Below are positions 49,216 through 58,219 of a DNA stretch of 64,000 bases, one piece after another. The notes under the pieces were generated by a model. That model made no database searches and had not been told where the DNA came from. It saw only the letters and a list, made by a program, of their open reading frames with translations. Positions within the stretch are counted from its first letter, which is position 1, and every line of letters begins with the position of its first letter. The stretch comes from Streptomyces bambusae (GTDB lineage: Bacteria > Actinomycetota > Actinomycetes > Streptomycetales > Streptomycetaceae): contig NZ_JAJAUZ010000036.1 of assembly GCF_020532645.1 (NCBI RefSeq), positions 1-64,000 on the forward strand, written 5' to 3'. The translations under genes were made by a program, and so were the position numbers.

Positions 49216-50361
49216 ATGACGCTCACGCTGGAGGAGAGGGCGGCCGGCGCCCTCGTCGGGGCTGCCGTCGGCGACGCGCTCGGCGGGCCGGTGGAGGGCT
49301 GGACCCCCGAGCAGATCGGCGAACGGCACGGCGGCCGGGTGCGCGGCATCGTCGGCCCGTTCCACGAGGACTGGCGTACGGCCCGCCCCATCGCGCCGTA
49401 CCACAAGGGCGACGGCCACGTCACCGACGACACCCTGATGACGCACGCCCTGGTGCGGGTGTACGAGAAGGTCCGCGACCACCTCGACGCGTACGCGGTC
49501 GCCGACCACCTGGTGCCGGACCTGATCTCGGTGCCGCGCTGGATCCCGGAACTGGAGGCCGAGGCCCTGCCGTTGCAGCGGATCTTCCTCGCCGAGAAGT
49601 GGATCGTGGCCCGGCTGCACTACGGGCACGTGGACCCCCGCGAGGCGGGCACCGGGAACATCGTCAACTGCGGTGCCGCGATGTACATGGCACCGGTGGG
49701 CCTGGTCAACGCGGGCAATCCGGCGGGCGCGTACGCCGAGGCGCTGGACGTCGCCGGCGCGCACCAGTCCTCATACGGGCGGGAGGCGGCGGGCGTCTTC
49801 GCGGCGGCGGTGGCGGCGGCCTGCCGGCCGGGTGCGACGGCGGAGTCCGTGGTGGACACGGCCCTGGAACTGGCCAAGGACGGCACCCGGGCCGCGATCG
49901 AGGCGGTCTGCGAAGAGGCCGTCCGGCACCGGGACTTCGAGTCGGCGCTGGCGCCCCTGCGGGCGGCGGTCGCACCGTTCGACACGGTCGGCCCGGACTA
50001 CCGCAACCCGTCGCTGGCGGCCCGCCGCCCGTCCCGGCTGCACGCCATCGAAGAGCTGCCGGTGGCCCTCGGGATGCTGCTGGTCGCCCGCGGCGGATAC
50101 GAGCAGGCGGTGCTGGGCGCGGTCAACTACGGCCGGGACTGCGACTCGATCGCCACCATGGCGGGGGCGGTGGCCGGGGCGCTGGGCGGCGAGTCGGTGG
50201 TGCCGGCGGCCTGGTCGAAGCAGGTGGCGGAGGCCAGCCGGCTGGACCTGCACGCCCCGGCCGCGGCCCTCTCGGCCGTCGCCCGCGAGGTGTTCGAGCG
50301 GGACCTGCGGCGACGGCGCACCCACGAGTCGGCGTTCGCCGCGATCGCGGTCGCCCGGTGA
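49216..50361 (+). CDS. ADP-ribosylglycohydrolase family protein 3
   Basis: A 381-residue protein with complete signatures: GAAVGDALGGPVEGWTPEQI, HVTDDTLMTHAL, and NYGRDCDSIATMAGAVAGAL. It also carries VNCGAAMYMAPVGLVNAGNP, the conserved middle region of this subfamily. Cys in the second motif (GRDCDS) is a common variant. It starts seven bases after gene 2 with AAGGG upstream and ends in a GTGA overlap with gene 4. It is the member closest to the E. coli YegU-like enzymes in motif content. Confidence 0.88.
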   Translation: MTLTLEERAAGALVGAAVGDALGGPVEGWTPEQIGERHGGRVRGIVGPFHEDWRTARPIAPYHKGDGHVTDDTLMTHALVRVYEKVRDHLDAYAVADHLVPDLISVPRWIPELEAEALPLQRIFLAEKWIVARLHYGHVDPREAGTGNIVNCGAAMYMAPVGLVNAGNPAGAYAEALDVAGAHQSSYGREAAGVFAAAVAAACRPGATAESVVDTALELAKDGTRAAIEAVCEEAVRHRDFESALAPLRAAVAPFDTVGPDYRNPSLAARRPSRLHAIEELPVALGMLLVARGGYEQAVLGAVNYGRDCDSIATMAGAVAGALGGESVVPAAWSKQVAEASRLDLHAPAAALSAVAREVFERDLRRRRTHESAFAAIAVAR

Positions 50362-51809
50362 CGCCGCTGCGGCTGACCTGGGCACAGCCGGAGGACCTGG
50401 TCGGGCACGAGCTGCGGCAGGCGGCGGAGGACGGCCGCGACCCGGCGGCCGCCGACCGGCTGCGCCGCACCTGGCTCGCCGCCGGCGGCCACCCGGCCCC
50501 CCTCCGCGCCGGCGCCTCGGCCACTCCTCCCCCACCCGAACTGCGCACCCTGGCCCTGCACCTCCTGACCGAACTGGCCCGCCTGCCCACCGGCTTGACC
50601 GAGGAGGAACCGACCGGTCTGACCGCGATCGAGACGTCTTGCCCGGGCTGGCCGGGTGCGGCGGAGGACCGGGACCGGCCGGGCGGGGTGGCAGGACAGG
50701 CCGGGCGGTGCGGACCGGGCGGGCCGGGGCAGGGGGCGGATGCCGAAGGGACCGCGCTCGTCGACCGGCTGGAGGCGGCGTGGGCGGGGCGGGCGGCCGG
50801 GTGCGTGCTGGGGAAGCCGGTGGAGAAGCTGCCGCTGGCCGGGATCCGGGCGTTGGGGCGGGCGGCGGGGAACTGGCCGCTGCGGGGCTGGTTCACGGAA
50901 CGCGGGGTGCCCGCCGAGGTGCTGGCCGCGCATCCGTGGAACCGGCGCAGCGCCGGGACCTCGCTCGCCGAGAACATCGACGGGGCGCCGGAGGACGACG
51001 ACCTCAACTACCCGCTGCTGGGCCTGCGGCTGCTCCAGCGGTACGGCCGGGACTTCCGCACCGGCGACGTCGCGCAGGTCTGGCTCGACGAGCTGCCCGC
51101 CGGGCGTACGTTCACCGCCGAACGGCTGGCGTACCGGAACCTGCTGCTCGGGCTGGAGCCGCCGGACACGGCCACCCACCACAACCCGTTCCGCGAGTGG
51201 ATCGGCGCTCTCATCCGCGCCGACGTGCACGGCTGGACCAACCCCGGCGACCCGGCGGCCGCCGCCCGGCAGGCGTACCGCGACGCGTGCCTGACGCACA
51301 CCGCGAACGGCGTGTACGCGGCGATGTTCGCGGCGGCCGCGCTGGCCGAGGCGGCGTCCGGCACGGCGGACGTGCACACGGCGCTGCGGTCGGGGCTCGC
51401 GGTGGTGCCGCCCCGCTCCCGGCTGGCGGCAGCGGTCCGCTTCGGCATCGACGCGGCCGCCCTGCACGAGGACTTCGACCGGGTCGCGGACCTCCTGCAC
51501 GCCCGCTACGGGCACCACCACTGGGTGCACGCGGTCCCGAACACCGCCCTGATCGCGGCCGCCCTCACCCACGCCGACGGGGATTTCGGCGCGTCCGTCT
51601 GCCGGGCGGTGTCCGGCGGCTGGGACACCGACTCGAACGGCGCCACCGCGGGCTCCCTCGCGGGGCTGCTCGCCGGTTCGGTGCGGGCCCTGCCCGCGCA
51701 GTGGACGGCACCGCTCGGGAACCGGCTCGCCACGACCGTCCCGGGGTTCGACGGCATCGGCTTCGACACCCTGGCCACCCTCACCGCACAGGAGGCGGCA
51801 GCACGATGA
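50358..51809 (+). CDS. ADP-ribosylglycohydrolase family protein 4
   Basis: A 483-residue protein. About 120 residues precede the ARH domain: a small helical region (LTWAQPEDLVGHELRQAAEDG) and a Gly-rich linker. The domain shows GRAAGCVLGKPVEKLPLAGI, the acidic PEDDDLNYPLLGL in place of TDDT, and GGWDTDSNGATAGSLAGLLAG, so metal ligands are plausible. This is the variant found in larger ARH proteins that often act on ribosyl nucleosides. GTG 50358 overlaps the stop of gene 3 and the stop overlaps the kinase start. Confidence 0.85.
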   Translation: MTPLRLTWAQPEDLVGHELRQAAEDGRDPAAADRLRRTWLAAGGHPAPLRAGASATPPPPELRTLALHLLTELARLPTGLTEEEPTGLTAIETSCPGWPGAAEDRDRPGGVAGQAGRCGPGGPGQGADAEGTALVDRLEAAWAGRAAGCVLGKPVEKLPLAGIRALGRAAGNWPLRGWFTERGVPAEVLAAHPWNRRSAGTSLAENIDGAPEDDDLNYPLLGLRLLQRYGRDFRTGDVAQVWLDELPAGRTFTAERLAYRNLLLGLEPPDTATHHNPFREWIGALIRADVHGWTNPGDPAAAARQAYRDACLTHTANGVYAAMFAAAALAEAASGTADVHTALRSGLAVVPPRSRLAAAVRFGIDAAALHEDFDRVADLLHARYGHHHWVHAVPNTALIAAALTHADGDFGASVCRAVSGGWDTDSNGATAGSLAGLLAGSVRALPAQWTAPLGNRLATTVPGFDGIGFDTLATLTAQEAAAR

Positions 51810-52759
51810 CACAACCGACGCCGACAGCCGCAGCGCCCGTACGGCCGCCCGCCGGCGCCCCCCGCATCGCCGTGCTCGGCAGCGCGAACATGGACCTGGT
51901 CGCGTACGTGCCGAAGGCGCCGCGCCGCGGCGAGACCGTCACGGGCCGGGAGTTCCGTACCGTCCCGGGCGGCAAGGGCGCCAACCAGGCGCTGGCCGCG
52001 GCGCGTTCGGGCGGGGCGGTGACGATGGTCGGGGCGGTCGGCGCGGACGCGTTCGGAGTACGGCTGCGGGCCGTGCTGGCCGAGGCCGGGGTGGACACGT
52101 CCGGGCTGCGGACCGTCGAGGGCGCCAGCGGCACGGCCCACATCACGGTGGACGACGAGGGCGGCAACGCGATCGTGGTGGTGCCGGGTGCGAACGGCAC
52201 GGTCACCGCCCTCGAAGCCGGGGACGAGGCCCGGATCGCGGGCGCCGGGGCGCTGCTGCTCCAGCTGGAGCTGCCGATGCCGGGCGTGCTGGCCGGTGCC
52301 CGGGCGGCCCGCGCACACGGCGTGCGCACCGTCCTGACGCCTGCGCCCGCCCAGCCACTGCCCGCCGAACTCCTTGCGCTGACCGACCTGTTGGTCCCCA
52401 ACGAGCACGAGGCGGCCGCCCTCACCGGCGCCACCGACCCCCGGCAGGCTGCGGCGGTACTGCTGCACGACGTTCCCGAGGTGGTGATCACCCTGGGCGC
52501 GGCGGGCTGCCTGTACGCGGCGCGCGGGGCGGAACCGTACAAGGTCCCGGCGCCGCGGGTCCGCGCGGTGGACACGACGGCGGCCGGGGACACGTTCGTG
52601 GGCGCCCTGACGGTGGCCCTGGGCGAGGGCCGCCCGATGCGAGCGGCCCTGGCGTGGGCCGCCGCGGCAGCGGCCCTGTCGGTCCAGCGCGCGGGCGCCT
52701 CGGCATCCATGCCGCTCCGGAACGAGATCGACGCTCTCGCCGCGGAGCACCGCTCATGA
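51806..52759 (+). CDS. Ribokinase-like PfkB family sugar kinase
   Basis: PfkB carbohydrate kinase, 317 residues, most like ribokinase. Family signatures are GSANMDLVAYVPKAPRRGETV, GGKGANQALAAARSGG (substrate site), LLVPNEHEAAALTG, and the catalytic DTTAAGDTFVGALTVAL with the anion hole and base Asp. It should phosphorylate ribose or a ribosyl product released by the four hydrolases upstream. ATG 51806 overlaps the stop of gene 4. ARH plus PfkB gene pairs also occur in the E. coli yegTUV locus. Confidence 0.88.
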   Translation: MTQPTPTAAAPVRPPAGAPRIAVLGSANMDLVAYVPKAPRRGETVTGREFRTVPGGKGANQALAAARSGGAVTMVGAVGADAFGVRLRAVLAEAGVDTSGLRTVEGASGTAHITVDDEGGNAIVVVPGANGTVTALEAGDEARIAGAGALLLQLELPMPGVLAGARAARAHGVRTVLTPAPAQPLPAELLALTDLLVPNEHEAAALTGATDPRQAAAVLLHDVPEVVITLGAAGCLYAARGAEPYKVPAPRVRAVDTTAAGDTFVGALTVALGEGRPMRAALAWAAAAAALSVQRAGASASMPLRNEIDALAAEHRS

Positions 52760-54042
52760 ACAAGGACTCCGCTCGACACGAAGAGCACCGCTCTCGCACC
52801 GGAGCGTCGCTCTCGAACGTGAGCGGGCCGACCTCCGTGTCCGAGCCGTCTCCGGCCGCCGGCCCGCTGGCCGGTCTGCGGGTGCTGGATCTCGCCACCC
52901 TCTTCGCCGGGCCGCTCGCGGCTACCCTGCTCGGTGACTTCGGGGCCGACGTGATCAAGGTCGAGCATCCGCGGCGCCCGGATCCGTCGCGTGGTCACGG
53001 CCCGGCCAAGGACGGTATCGGGCTGTGGTGGAAGCTGCTCGGCCGCAACAAGCGGACCATGACCCTGGACCTGTCCGCCCCCGAGGGCCGGGCACTGCTG
53101 CTGCGGCTGGCCGGTTCGGCGGACGTCGTGATCGAGAACTTCCGCCCCGGCACGCTGGAGAAGTGGGGCCTGGGCTGGCCCGAGTTGTCCGCCGCCAACC
53201 CGCGGCTGGTGCTGGCCCGGGTCACCGGCTTCGGCCAGTTCGGCCCGTACGCGCGCCGCCCCGGTTTCGGCACGCTCGCCGAGGCGATGAGCGGGTTCGC
53301 GGCGATGACCGGGGAGCCGGAGGGGCCGCCGACCCTGCCGCCGTTCGGGCTGGCCGACTCGATCGCCGCGCTGGCCACGGCGTACGCGGTGATGACCGCA
53401 CTGGCCGCGCGCACCGCCGACGGCGGCGGCCAGGTGGTGGACCTGGCGATCATCGAGCCGATCCTGACCGTGCTCGGCCCGCACCCCCTCTGGTACGACC
53501 AGCTCGGCTACGTGCAGCCGCGGACCGGAAACCGGTCGGTCAACAACGCTCCCCGCAACACCTACCGGTCCGCGGACGGCCGCTGGCTGGCGGTGTCCAC
53601 CTCCGCCCAGTCCGTCGCCGAGCGGGTGCTGCGGCTGGTGGGGCGGCCGGAGCTGGCCGGCGAGCCGTGGTTCGGTTCGGGGGCCGGGCGGGCGCAGCAC
53701 GCCGCCGTCCTCGACGAGGCGGTCGGCGGCTGGATCGCGCGGCACAAGGCGGACGAGGTGGTCGCGGCGTTCGAGGAGGCGGAGGCGGCGGTGGCGCCCG
53801 TGTACGACGTACGGGACGTGCTGGCGGATCCGCAGTTCGAGGCGCTGGACACCGTGACGGAGGTGCCGGATCCGGAGCTGGGGCCGATCCGGATGCAGAA
53901 CGTGCTGTTCCGGCTGTCGGAAACACCAGGGGCGATCCGCTGGGCGGGGCGGCCGCACGGCGCGGACACGGACGCGGTGCTGGCGGAGCTGGGCGTGGAC
54001 CGCGGTGAGGTGGCCGCGCTGCGGGCGGGAGGGGTGCTGTGA
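52756..54042 (+). CDS. CaiB/BaiF family (class III) CoA-transferase
   Basis: Class III CoA-transferase, 428 residues. After about 37 hydrophilic residues come LAGLRVLDLATLFAGPLAATLLGDFGADVIKVEHP, then RNKRTMTLDLSAPEGRALLLRL, the likely catalytic Asp region ENFRPGTLEKWGLG, and FGTLAEAMSGFAAMTGEPEGPP. It transfers CoA between carboxylic acids. ATG overlaps the kinase stop and the stop overlaps the CitE-like gene, so both belong to the same transcript as the hydrolases. The organic acid is unknown. Confidence 0.88.
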   Translation: MNKDSARHEEHRSRTGASLSNVSGPTSVSEPSPAAGPLAGLRVLDLATLFAGPLAATLLGDFGADVIKVEHPRRPDPSRGHGPAKDGIGLWWKLLGRNKRTMTLDLSAPEGRALLLRLAGSADVVIENFRPGTLEKWGLGWPELSAANPRLVLARVTGFGQFGPYARRPGFGTLAEAMSGFAAMTGEPEGPPTLPPFGLADSIAALATAYAVMTALAARTADGGGQVVDLAIIEPILTVLGPHPLWYDQLGYVQPRTGNRSVNNAPRNTYRSADGRWLAVSTSAQSVAERVLRLVGRPELAGEPWFGSGAGRAQHAAVLDEAVGGWIARHKADEVVAAFEEAEAAVAPVYDVRDVLADPQFEALDTVTEVPDPELGPIRMQNVLFRLSETPGAIRWAGRPHGADTDAVLAELGVDRGEVAALRAGGVL

Positions 54043-54860
54043 CCGGGGTCCCGCCGCTGACCTGGCTGTACGTGCCCGGTGACCGGACCGAGGTGGTGGC
54101 GAAGGCGCTCGGGTCCGGGGCGGACGTAGTGATCGTGGACCTGGAGGACGCGGTCGCCGAGGACCGCAAGGAGTACGCGCGTTCCGCGACCGCCGAGCTG
54201 CTCGCCGCCCGGCCGGCGGTGCCGGTGCACGTACGGGTGAACGCGCTGGACTCTCCTTGGGCGGAGGCGGACCTCCGGGCGCTGTCGGGGCTGCGCGGGG
54301 TGTCCGGGCTGCGGCTGCCGAAGGTATCGGACCCGGGCGAGGTGGTCCGGGTCGCCGACCGCACCGGGGGCACCGGCCTGTACCCGCTGCTGGAATCGGC
54401 GCTCGGGATCGAGCGGGCGTACGAGATCGCGCGGGCGCATCCGGCGGTACGGGGGCTGGCGCTGGGCGAGGCGGATCTGGGGGCGGAGCTGGGGGTTCTG
54501 GCGGAGGAGGGGCTGGGGTGGGCGCGGTCGCGGGTGGTGGTGGCGGCTCGGGCGGCGGGGCTGCCGTCGCCCGCGCAGTCGGTGTACCCGCACGTCCACG
54601 ACCTCGACGGGCTGGCGGCGTCCTGCCTGCGGGGGCGGGTCCTGGGGTTTCTGGGACGGGCCGCGATCCACCCCCGGCAGTTGCCGGTCATCGAACGCGC
54701 CTACCTGCCCTCTGCTGCGGAGGTCGACGCGGCCCGCGCCGTCGTCGACCGGGCGCGTGCGGCGCCGGGTGCGTCCGCGCTGCCCGACGGCCGCTTCGTC
54801 GACCCCGCGGTCGTGGCCGCCGCCCACCGCGTCCTCTCCCTCTCCGCCCGCCACCGCTGA
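54039..54860 (+). CDS. CitE-like HpcH/HpaI aldolase/lyase
   Basis: TIM-barrel lyase of the citrate lyase beta-subunit family, 273 residues. Conserved blocks are LTWLYVPGDRTEVVAKAL, DVVIVDLEDAVAEDRKEYAR, the metal ligand Glu in LYPLLESALGIERAYEIA, and LGEADLGAELGV. No CitF or CitD partner is present, so it probably cleaves a beta-hydroxyacyl-CoA (malyl- or citramalyl-type) formed after the adjacent CoA-transferase. It ends the operon and is followed by a dispersed repeat. Confidence 0.85.
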   Translation: MTGVPPLTWLYVPGDRTEVVAKALGSGADVVIVDLEDAVAEDRKEYARSATAELLAARPAVPVHVRVNALDSPWAEADLRALSGLRGVSGLRLPKVSDPGEVVRVADRTGGTGLYPLLESALGIERAYEIARAHPAVRGLALGEADLGAELGVLAEEGLGWARSRVVVAARAAGLPSPAQSVYPHVHDLDGLAASCLRGRVLGFLGRAAIHPRQLPVIERAYLPSAAEVDAARAVVDRARAAPGASALPDGRFVDPAVVAAAHRVLSLSARHR

Positions 54861-55116
54861 CCGGTGGCTCCGCCCCCGACCCCGCGCCTCAATCGCCGGC
54901 GGGGCTCAGAGATCGGGGCTCCGCCCCGGACCCCGGTCCTCAAACGCCGGACGGGCTGGAGTTTGCCCCTGTCCGGACTTTGCCCGCGGGCAGGATTCTG
55001 CGGGGCAGGTCCGGCCTCCCCAGGGGGCGCCTCCAGCCCCCTGGGGGCTGGGGGAGGCTGAGGCACGGGGTCCGGGGCGGAGCCCCGGTTCGGGAAGGGA
55101 CGGGGTGGGGAAAGGG
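54861..55116. repeat. Dispersed palindromic intergenic repeat, copy 3
   Basis: Two left-arm copies of CTCCGCCCC..CCCCGCGCCTCAA type stand at 54867 and 54916; the centre holds GGGGGCGCCTCCAGCCCC and the right arm ends in GGGGCGGAGCCCCGGTTCGG. The right flank GGTTCGGGAAGGG is shared with copy 1. No gene lies between 54861 and 55183. Confidence 0.75.
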
Positions 55117-55183
55117 CGGGCTCCGGGAAAGCGAGAGGCCGGGCACCCCACGGGTGCCCGGCCTCTTCGGTGTCCGACGGACG

Positions 55184-56419
55184 TCAGGACTTCTCGGCCT
55201 CCGCCGGAGCGTCCTTCTTGCCCAGCGCGACCTTGCCCGGCTCCGCTCCGGCGTCGCCCTCGGCGGGCTGCCCCGGCACAGCCGGCTCAGCGGCCGCGCC
55301 GCCCTCGGCCTGCGCGCCACCCTTGGCGGCCGCAGCGACCTTCGCCGGCTTCCCGGCCTCGGCGGAGGCGCCGGCCTTGACCGACTCCCCGTCCTTGGGG
55401 GAGGCACCGTCCTCGGCGGAGGCACCATCCGTGGCGGAGGCACCGCCCTTGGCGGAGGCACCACCCTTGGCGGAGGCACCATCCGTGGCAGAGGCACCAC
55501 CCTTGGCGGACCCGCCGTCCTCGGCAGACGCGCCGCCCTCGGCGGACCCGGCCTCGTCCCCAGTCACCTCCACGTCACCGGCACCGGCACCCGCGCCCAC
55601 GGCCGCAGCCCCCGGCTCCACGACCGCCTCGCGGCCCGGCCGCAGGCGGGCGGAGAGGACGAAGTAGGTGACCGCCAGGAGGAAGACGACGATCGCGGTC
55701 CACACGTTCAGGCGCAGGCCCAGGATGTGGTGGGCCTCGTCGACGCGCATGTACTCGATCCAGCCGCGGCCCACGCAGTAGGCCGCGACGTACAGCGCGA
55801 ACGCCCGCCCGTGCCCCAGCTTGAAGCGGCGGTCGGCCCAGATGACCAGGAGGGCGACGCCCACGCACCACAGGGACTCGTACAGGAAGGTGGGGTGGTA
55901 CGTGCCGGCGACCCGGTTCGGGCCCTCGCTGATCTCCAGCGCCCACGGCACGTCGGTGGCGCGGCCGTACAGCTCCTGGTTGAACCAGTTGCCCCAGCGG
56001 CCGATCGCCTGCGCCAGCGCGATGCCGGGGGCCAGCGCGTCGGCCCAGGCCGGCAGCGGGATGCCGCGGCGGCGGCAGCCGATCCAGGCGCCGACCGCCC
56101 CGAGGGCGATGGCGCCCCAGATGCCGAGGCCGCCCTCCCAGATCTTGAAGGCGTCGACCCAGTTCTCACCCTCGCTGAAGTACAGCTGGTAGTCGGTGAT
56201 CACGTGGTAGAGGCGTCCGCCGACGAGGCCGAAGGGCACCGCCCAGACGGCGATGTCGGCGACCGTGCCCGGCTTGCCGCCGCGCGCGATCCAGCGCCTG
56301 TTGCCGAGCCAGACGGCGACGAAGACGCCGATGATGATGCAGAACGCGTAGCCGCGCAGCGGAATCGGTCCGAGGTGGACCACACCGGTCGACGGGCTGG
56401 GGATGAAGGCAAGTTCCAT
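55184..56419 (-). CDS. lgt: Prolipoprotein diacylglyceryl transferase with long C-terminal tail
   Basis: Lgt attaches diacylglycerol to the lipobox cysteine of lipoproteins at the membrane. The 411-residue protein has the multi-helix core in the first 280 residues, with GRLYHVITDYQLYF, the signature GRWGNWFNQELYGRAT, and YHPTFLYESLW. The last 130 residues are a Gly/Ala/Ser/Lys/Glu tail containing hexapeptide repeats; most bacterial Lgt proteins end soon after the last helix. ATG 56419 starts the family-standard MELAFIPSPSTGVVHLGPIP. Confidence 0.95.
   Translation of the reverse strand: MELAFIPSPSTGVVHLGPIPLRGYAFCIIIGVFVAVWLGNRRWIARGGKPGTVADIAVWAVPFGLVGGRLYHVITDYQLYFSEGENWVDAFKIWEGGLGIWGAIALGAVGAWIGCRRRGIPLPAWADALAPGIALAQAIGRWGNWFNQELYGRATDVPWALEISEGPNRVAGTYHPTFLYESLWCVGVALLVIWADRRFKLGHGRAFALYVAAYCVGRGWIEYMRVDEAHHILGLRLNVWTAIVVFLLAVTYFVLSARLRPGREAVVEPGAAAVGAGAGAGDVEVTGDEAGSAEGGASAEDGGSAKGGASATDGASAKGGASAKGGASATDGASAEDGASPKDGESVKAGASAEAGKPAKVAAAAKGGAQAEGGAAAEPAVPGQPAEGDAGAEPGKVALGKKDAPAEAEKS
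55401..55544. repeat. 18-bp tandem repeat array in the lgt tail
   Basis: Eight units of 18 bp, of the form GAGGCACCNNCCNTGGCG, give six-residue repeats such as GASAKG in the protein. The last two units are diverged. Such arrays can vary in copy number between strains. Confidence 0.75.
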
Positions 56420-56517
56420 GGCAGCACCGACGGTACCTTGCCGGACCGTGGCGAGGGCAAGCCCGCCCGGCAAGGTGAAACCAAATCCACACAGGGCGCG
56501 CACGCCCGCGGCGGGGC

Positions 56518-57300
56518 TCAGCCCTTGGCGCCGGCCTCCACCTTGGCCTTCAGCTTCTCCGGGGTGAGCGGATTGGCCTGGTCGGCGAAGATGTCCGTGC
56601 CGTCGAGCTGCACGGTGGGGGTGCCGCGGAACTGCCCGTCGCGGAACGCGCCGTACGACTTGGCGACCCAGGAGTTGTGGGTGCCGCCCTTGACGCACTT
56701 GGTGAAGGCGGGCGTCTTCAGCCCGGGCACCTTCTCCGCGAGCTTCAGCAGCCGCGCTTCCTTCCCGTAGGCGTCGTCGACCTCCTCGGGCTGGTTGATG
56801 AAGAGGACGTCGTGGTACGCGGAGAACTTGCCGGCGTCCTGGGCGCAGGCGGCCGCGTTGGCCGACTTCAGGGAGCCGCTGCCGCCCATGTTGCCGTCGA
56901 TCAGGGTGACCAGGTGGTAGTCGACCTTGAGCAGGCCCTTGGCCTCCAGCTCGTGGATCGTGGCGCGGTAGCGGTCCTCGAAGGACTTGCAGGCGGGGCA
57001 GCGGAAGTCCTCCCAGACCGTCAGGGTCGACTTCGCGGCGTCCTTGCCGGTGCGGATGGCCAGGGCGTCCTTGCCGGTGGCGCCGGAGGGGGCGACGACC
57101 GGGCCGGCGGCGGCACCGCCGCCGTCCTTCCCCGCGTTCGCCGCGATCAGGCCGACGACGGCGGCCAGGCCGAGGACGCCGACGACGGCGCCGGCGACCA
57201 CGAGGGTCCGGCGGCGCTTCTCCTTGGCCTTGTCCCGCTCGCGCTCCACAAGGAGCCGCTCCCGGGCCGACCGCTTCGCTTCAGGGTTCTTCTCACTCAC
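56518..57300 (-). CDS. Membrane-anchored DsbA/thioredoxin-fold protein
   Basis: A 260-residue extracytoplasmic thiol-disulfide protein. It has a basic coiled N-terminus (KRSARERLLVERERDKAKEKRRR), a single membrane helix (about 35-55) and a DsbA-like thioredoxin domain with active site CPAC in WEDFRCPACKSFEDRYRA. The cis-Pro region is RGTPTVQLDG. It resembles mycobacterial and streptomycete membrane DsbA-like proteins. GTG 57300 (VSEKNPEAKRSARERL) is a better start than one 18 codons earlier. It lies between trpA and lgt on the same strand. Confidence 0.88.
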   Translation of the reverse strand: MSEKNPEAKRSARERLLVERERDKAKEKRRRTLVVAGAVVGVLGLAAVVGLIAANAGKDGGGAAAGPVVAPSGATGKDALAIRTGKDAAKSTLTVWEDFRCPACKSFEDRYRATIHELEAKGLLKVDYHLVTLIDGNMGGSGSLKSANAAACAQDAGKFSAYHDVLFINQPEEVDDAYGKEARLLKLAEKVPGLKTPAFTKCVKGGTHNSWVAKSYGAFRDGQFRGTPTVQLDGTDIFADQANPLTPEKLKAKVEAGAKG

Positions 57301-57394
57301 GTCCCGCAAACGAACCGGGGAGGCACTGGCGTGCCTCCCCGGTCCCGGTTCCACTCGATCGGGCTACAGAACCCCGCGGCCCGTCACCGCGGGC

Positions 57395-58219
57395 TCAGCC
57401 CCGCCGGACGCCCTGGGCGAGCTCGGCGGCCAGTTCCCGTACGGATTCCAGGCCGGCGGCCGCGTCGGGGGCGTCGAGCAGCCGCTGCACGAACGCCGAG
57501 CCGACGATCACACCGTCGGCGAAGCCCGCGACCTCGCGGGCGTGCTCGGCGTTGGAGACGCCCAGGCCGACGCAGACCGGCAGGCCGTCGCGGACGGCCG
57601 GGGTCTTCCGGGCCCGCTCGACGAGGTCCTGGGCCTGGGCGCCGACGGAGGCGCGGGTGCCGGTGACGCCCATCAGGGAGGCCGCGTACACGAAGCCGCT
57701 GCCGGCCTCGGTGATGGTGGCCAGCCGCTCGTCCTTGCTGCTGGGCGCGACGACGAAGACGGTCGCCAGGCCGTGCTTCGCGGCGTGCTCGCGCCACAGG
57801 GCGGACTCCTGCACCGGCAGGTCGGGCAGGATGCAGCCGGCGCCGCCGGCCGCGGCCAGTTCGGCGGTGAAGCGCTCGACGCCGTAGCGGTCGATGGGGT
57901 TCCAGTAGGTCATGACGAGGACCGGAGCCCCGGTCGCCTCGTGGGCTTCCCTGACCGTCCGGAACACGTCCGCGATCTTGACGCCGCCGCGCAGGGCGAT
58001 GTCGTCGGCGGTCTGGATGACCGGTCCGTCGAGCACCGGGTCGCTGTGCGGCAGGCCGACCTCGACGATGTCGGCGCCGCCCGCGATGACGGCCTTGATG
58101 GCGTCGATGCCGCCGTCCACGGTCGGGAACCCGGCCGGGAGGTAGGCGATCAGGGCGGCCCGGTCCTCGGACCTGGCCTTGGCCAGCGTGTCGCTCAGCA
58201 GTCGGATGTTCCCGCTCAC
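57395..58219 (-). CDS. trpA: Tryptophan synthase alpha subunit
   Basis: Cleaves indole-3-glycerol phosphate to indole and glyceraldehyde 3-phosphate. The 274-residue TIM barrel includes LIAYLPAGFPTVDGG, the catalytic Glu in DIVEVGLPHSDPVLDGP, and MTYWNPIDRYG. GTG 58219 overlaps the trpB stop by four bases, coupling the two subunits. It is the last trp gene of this block; about 95 bases separate it from the DsbA-like gene. Confidence 0.97.
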   Translation of the reverse strand: MSGNIRLLSDTLAKARSEDRAALIAYLPAGFPTVDGGIDAIKAVIAGGADIVEVGLPHSDPVLDGPVIQTADDIALRGGVKIADVFRTVREAHEATGAPVLVMTYWNPIDRYGVERFTAELAAAGGAGCILPDLPVQESALWREHAAKHGLATVFVVAPSSKDERLATITEAGSGFVYAASLMGVTGTRASVGAQAQDLVERARKTPAVRDGLPVCVGLGVSNAEHAREVAGFADGVIVGSAFVQRLLDAPDAAAGLESVRELAAELAQGVRRG

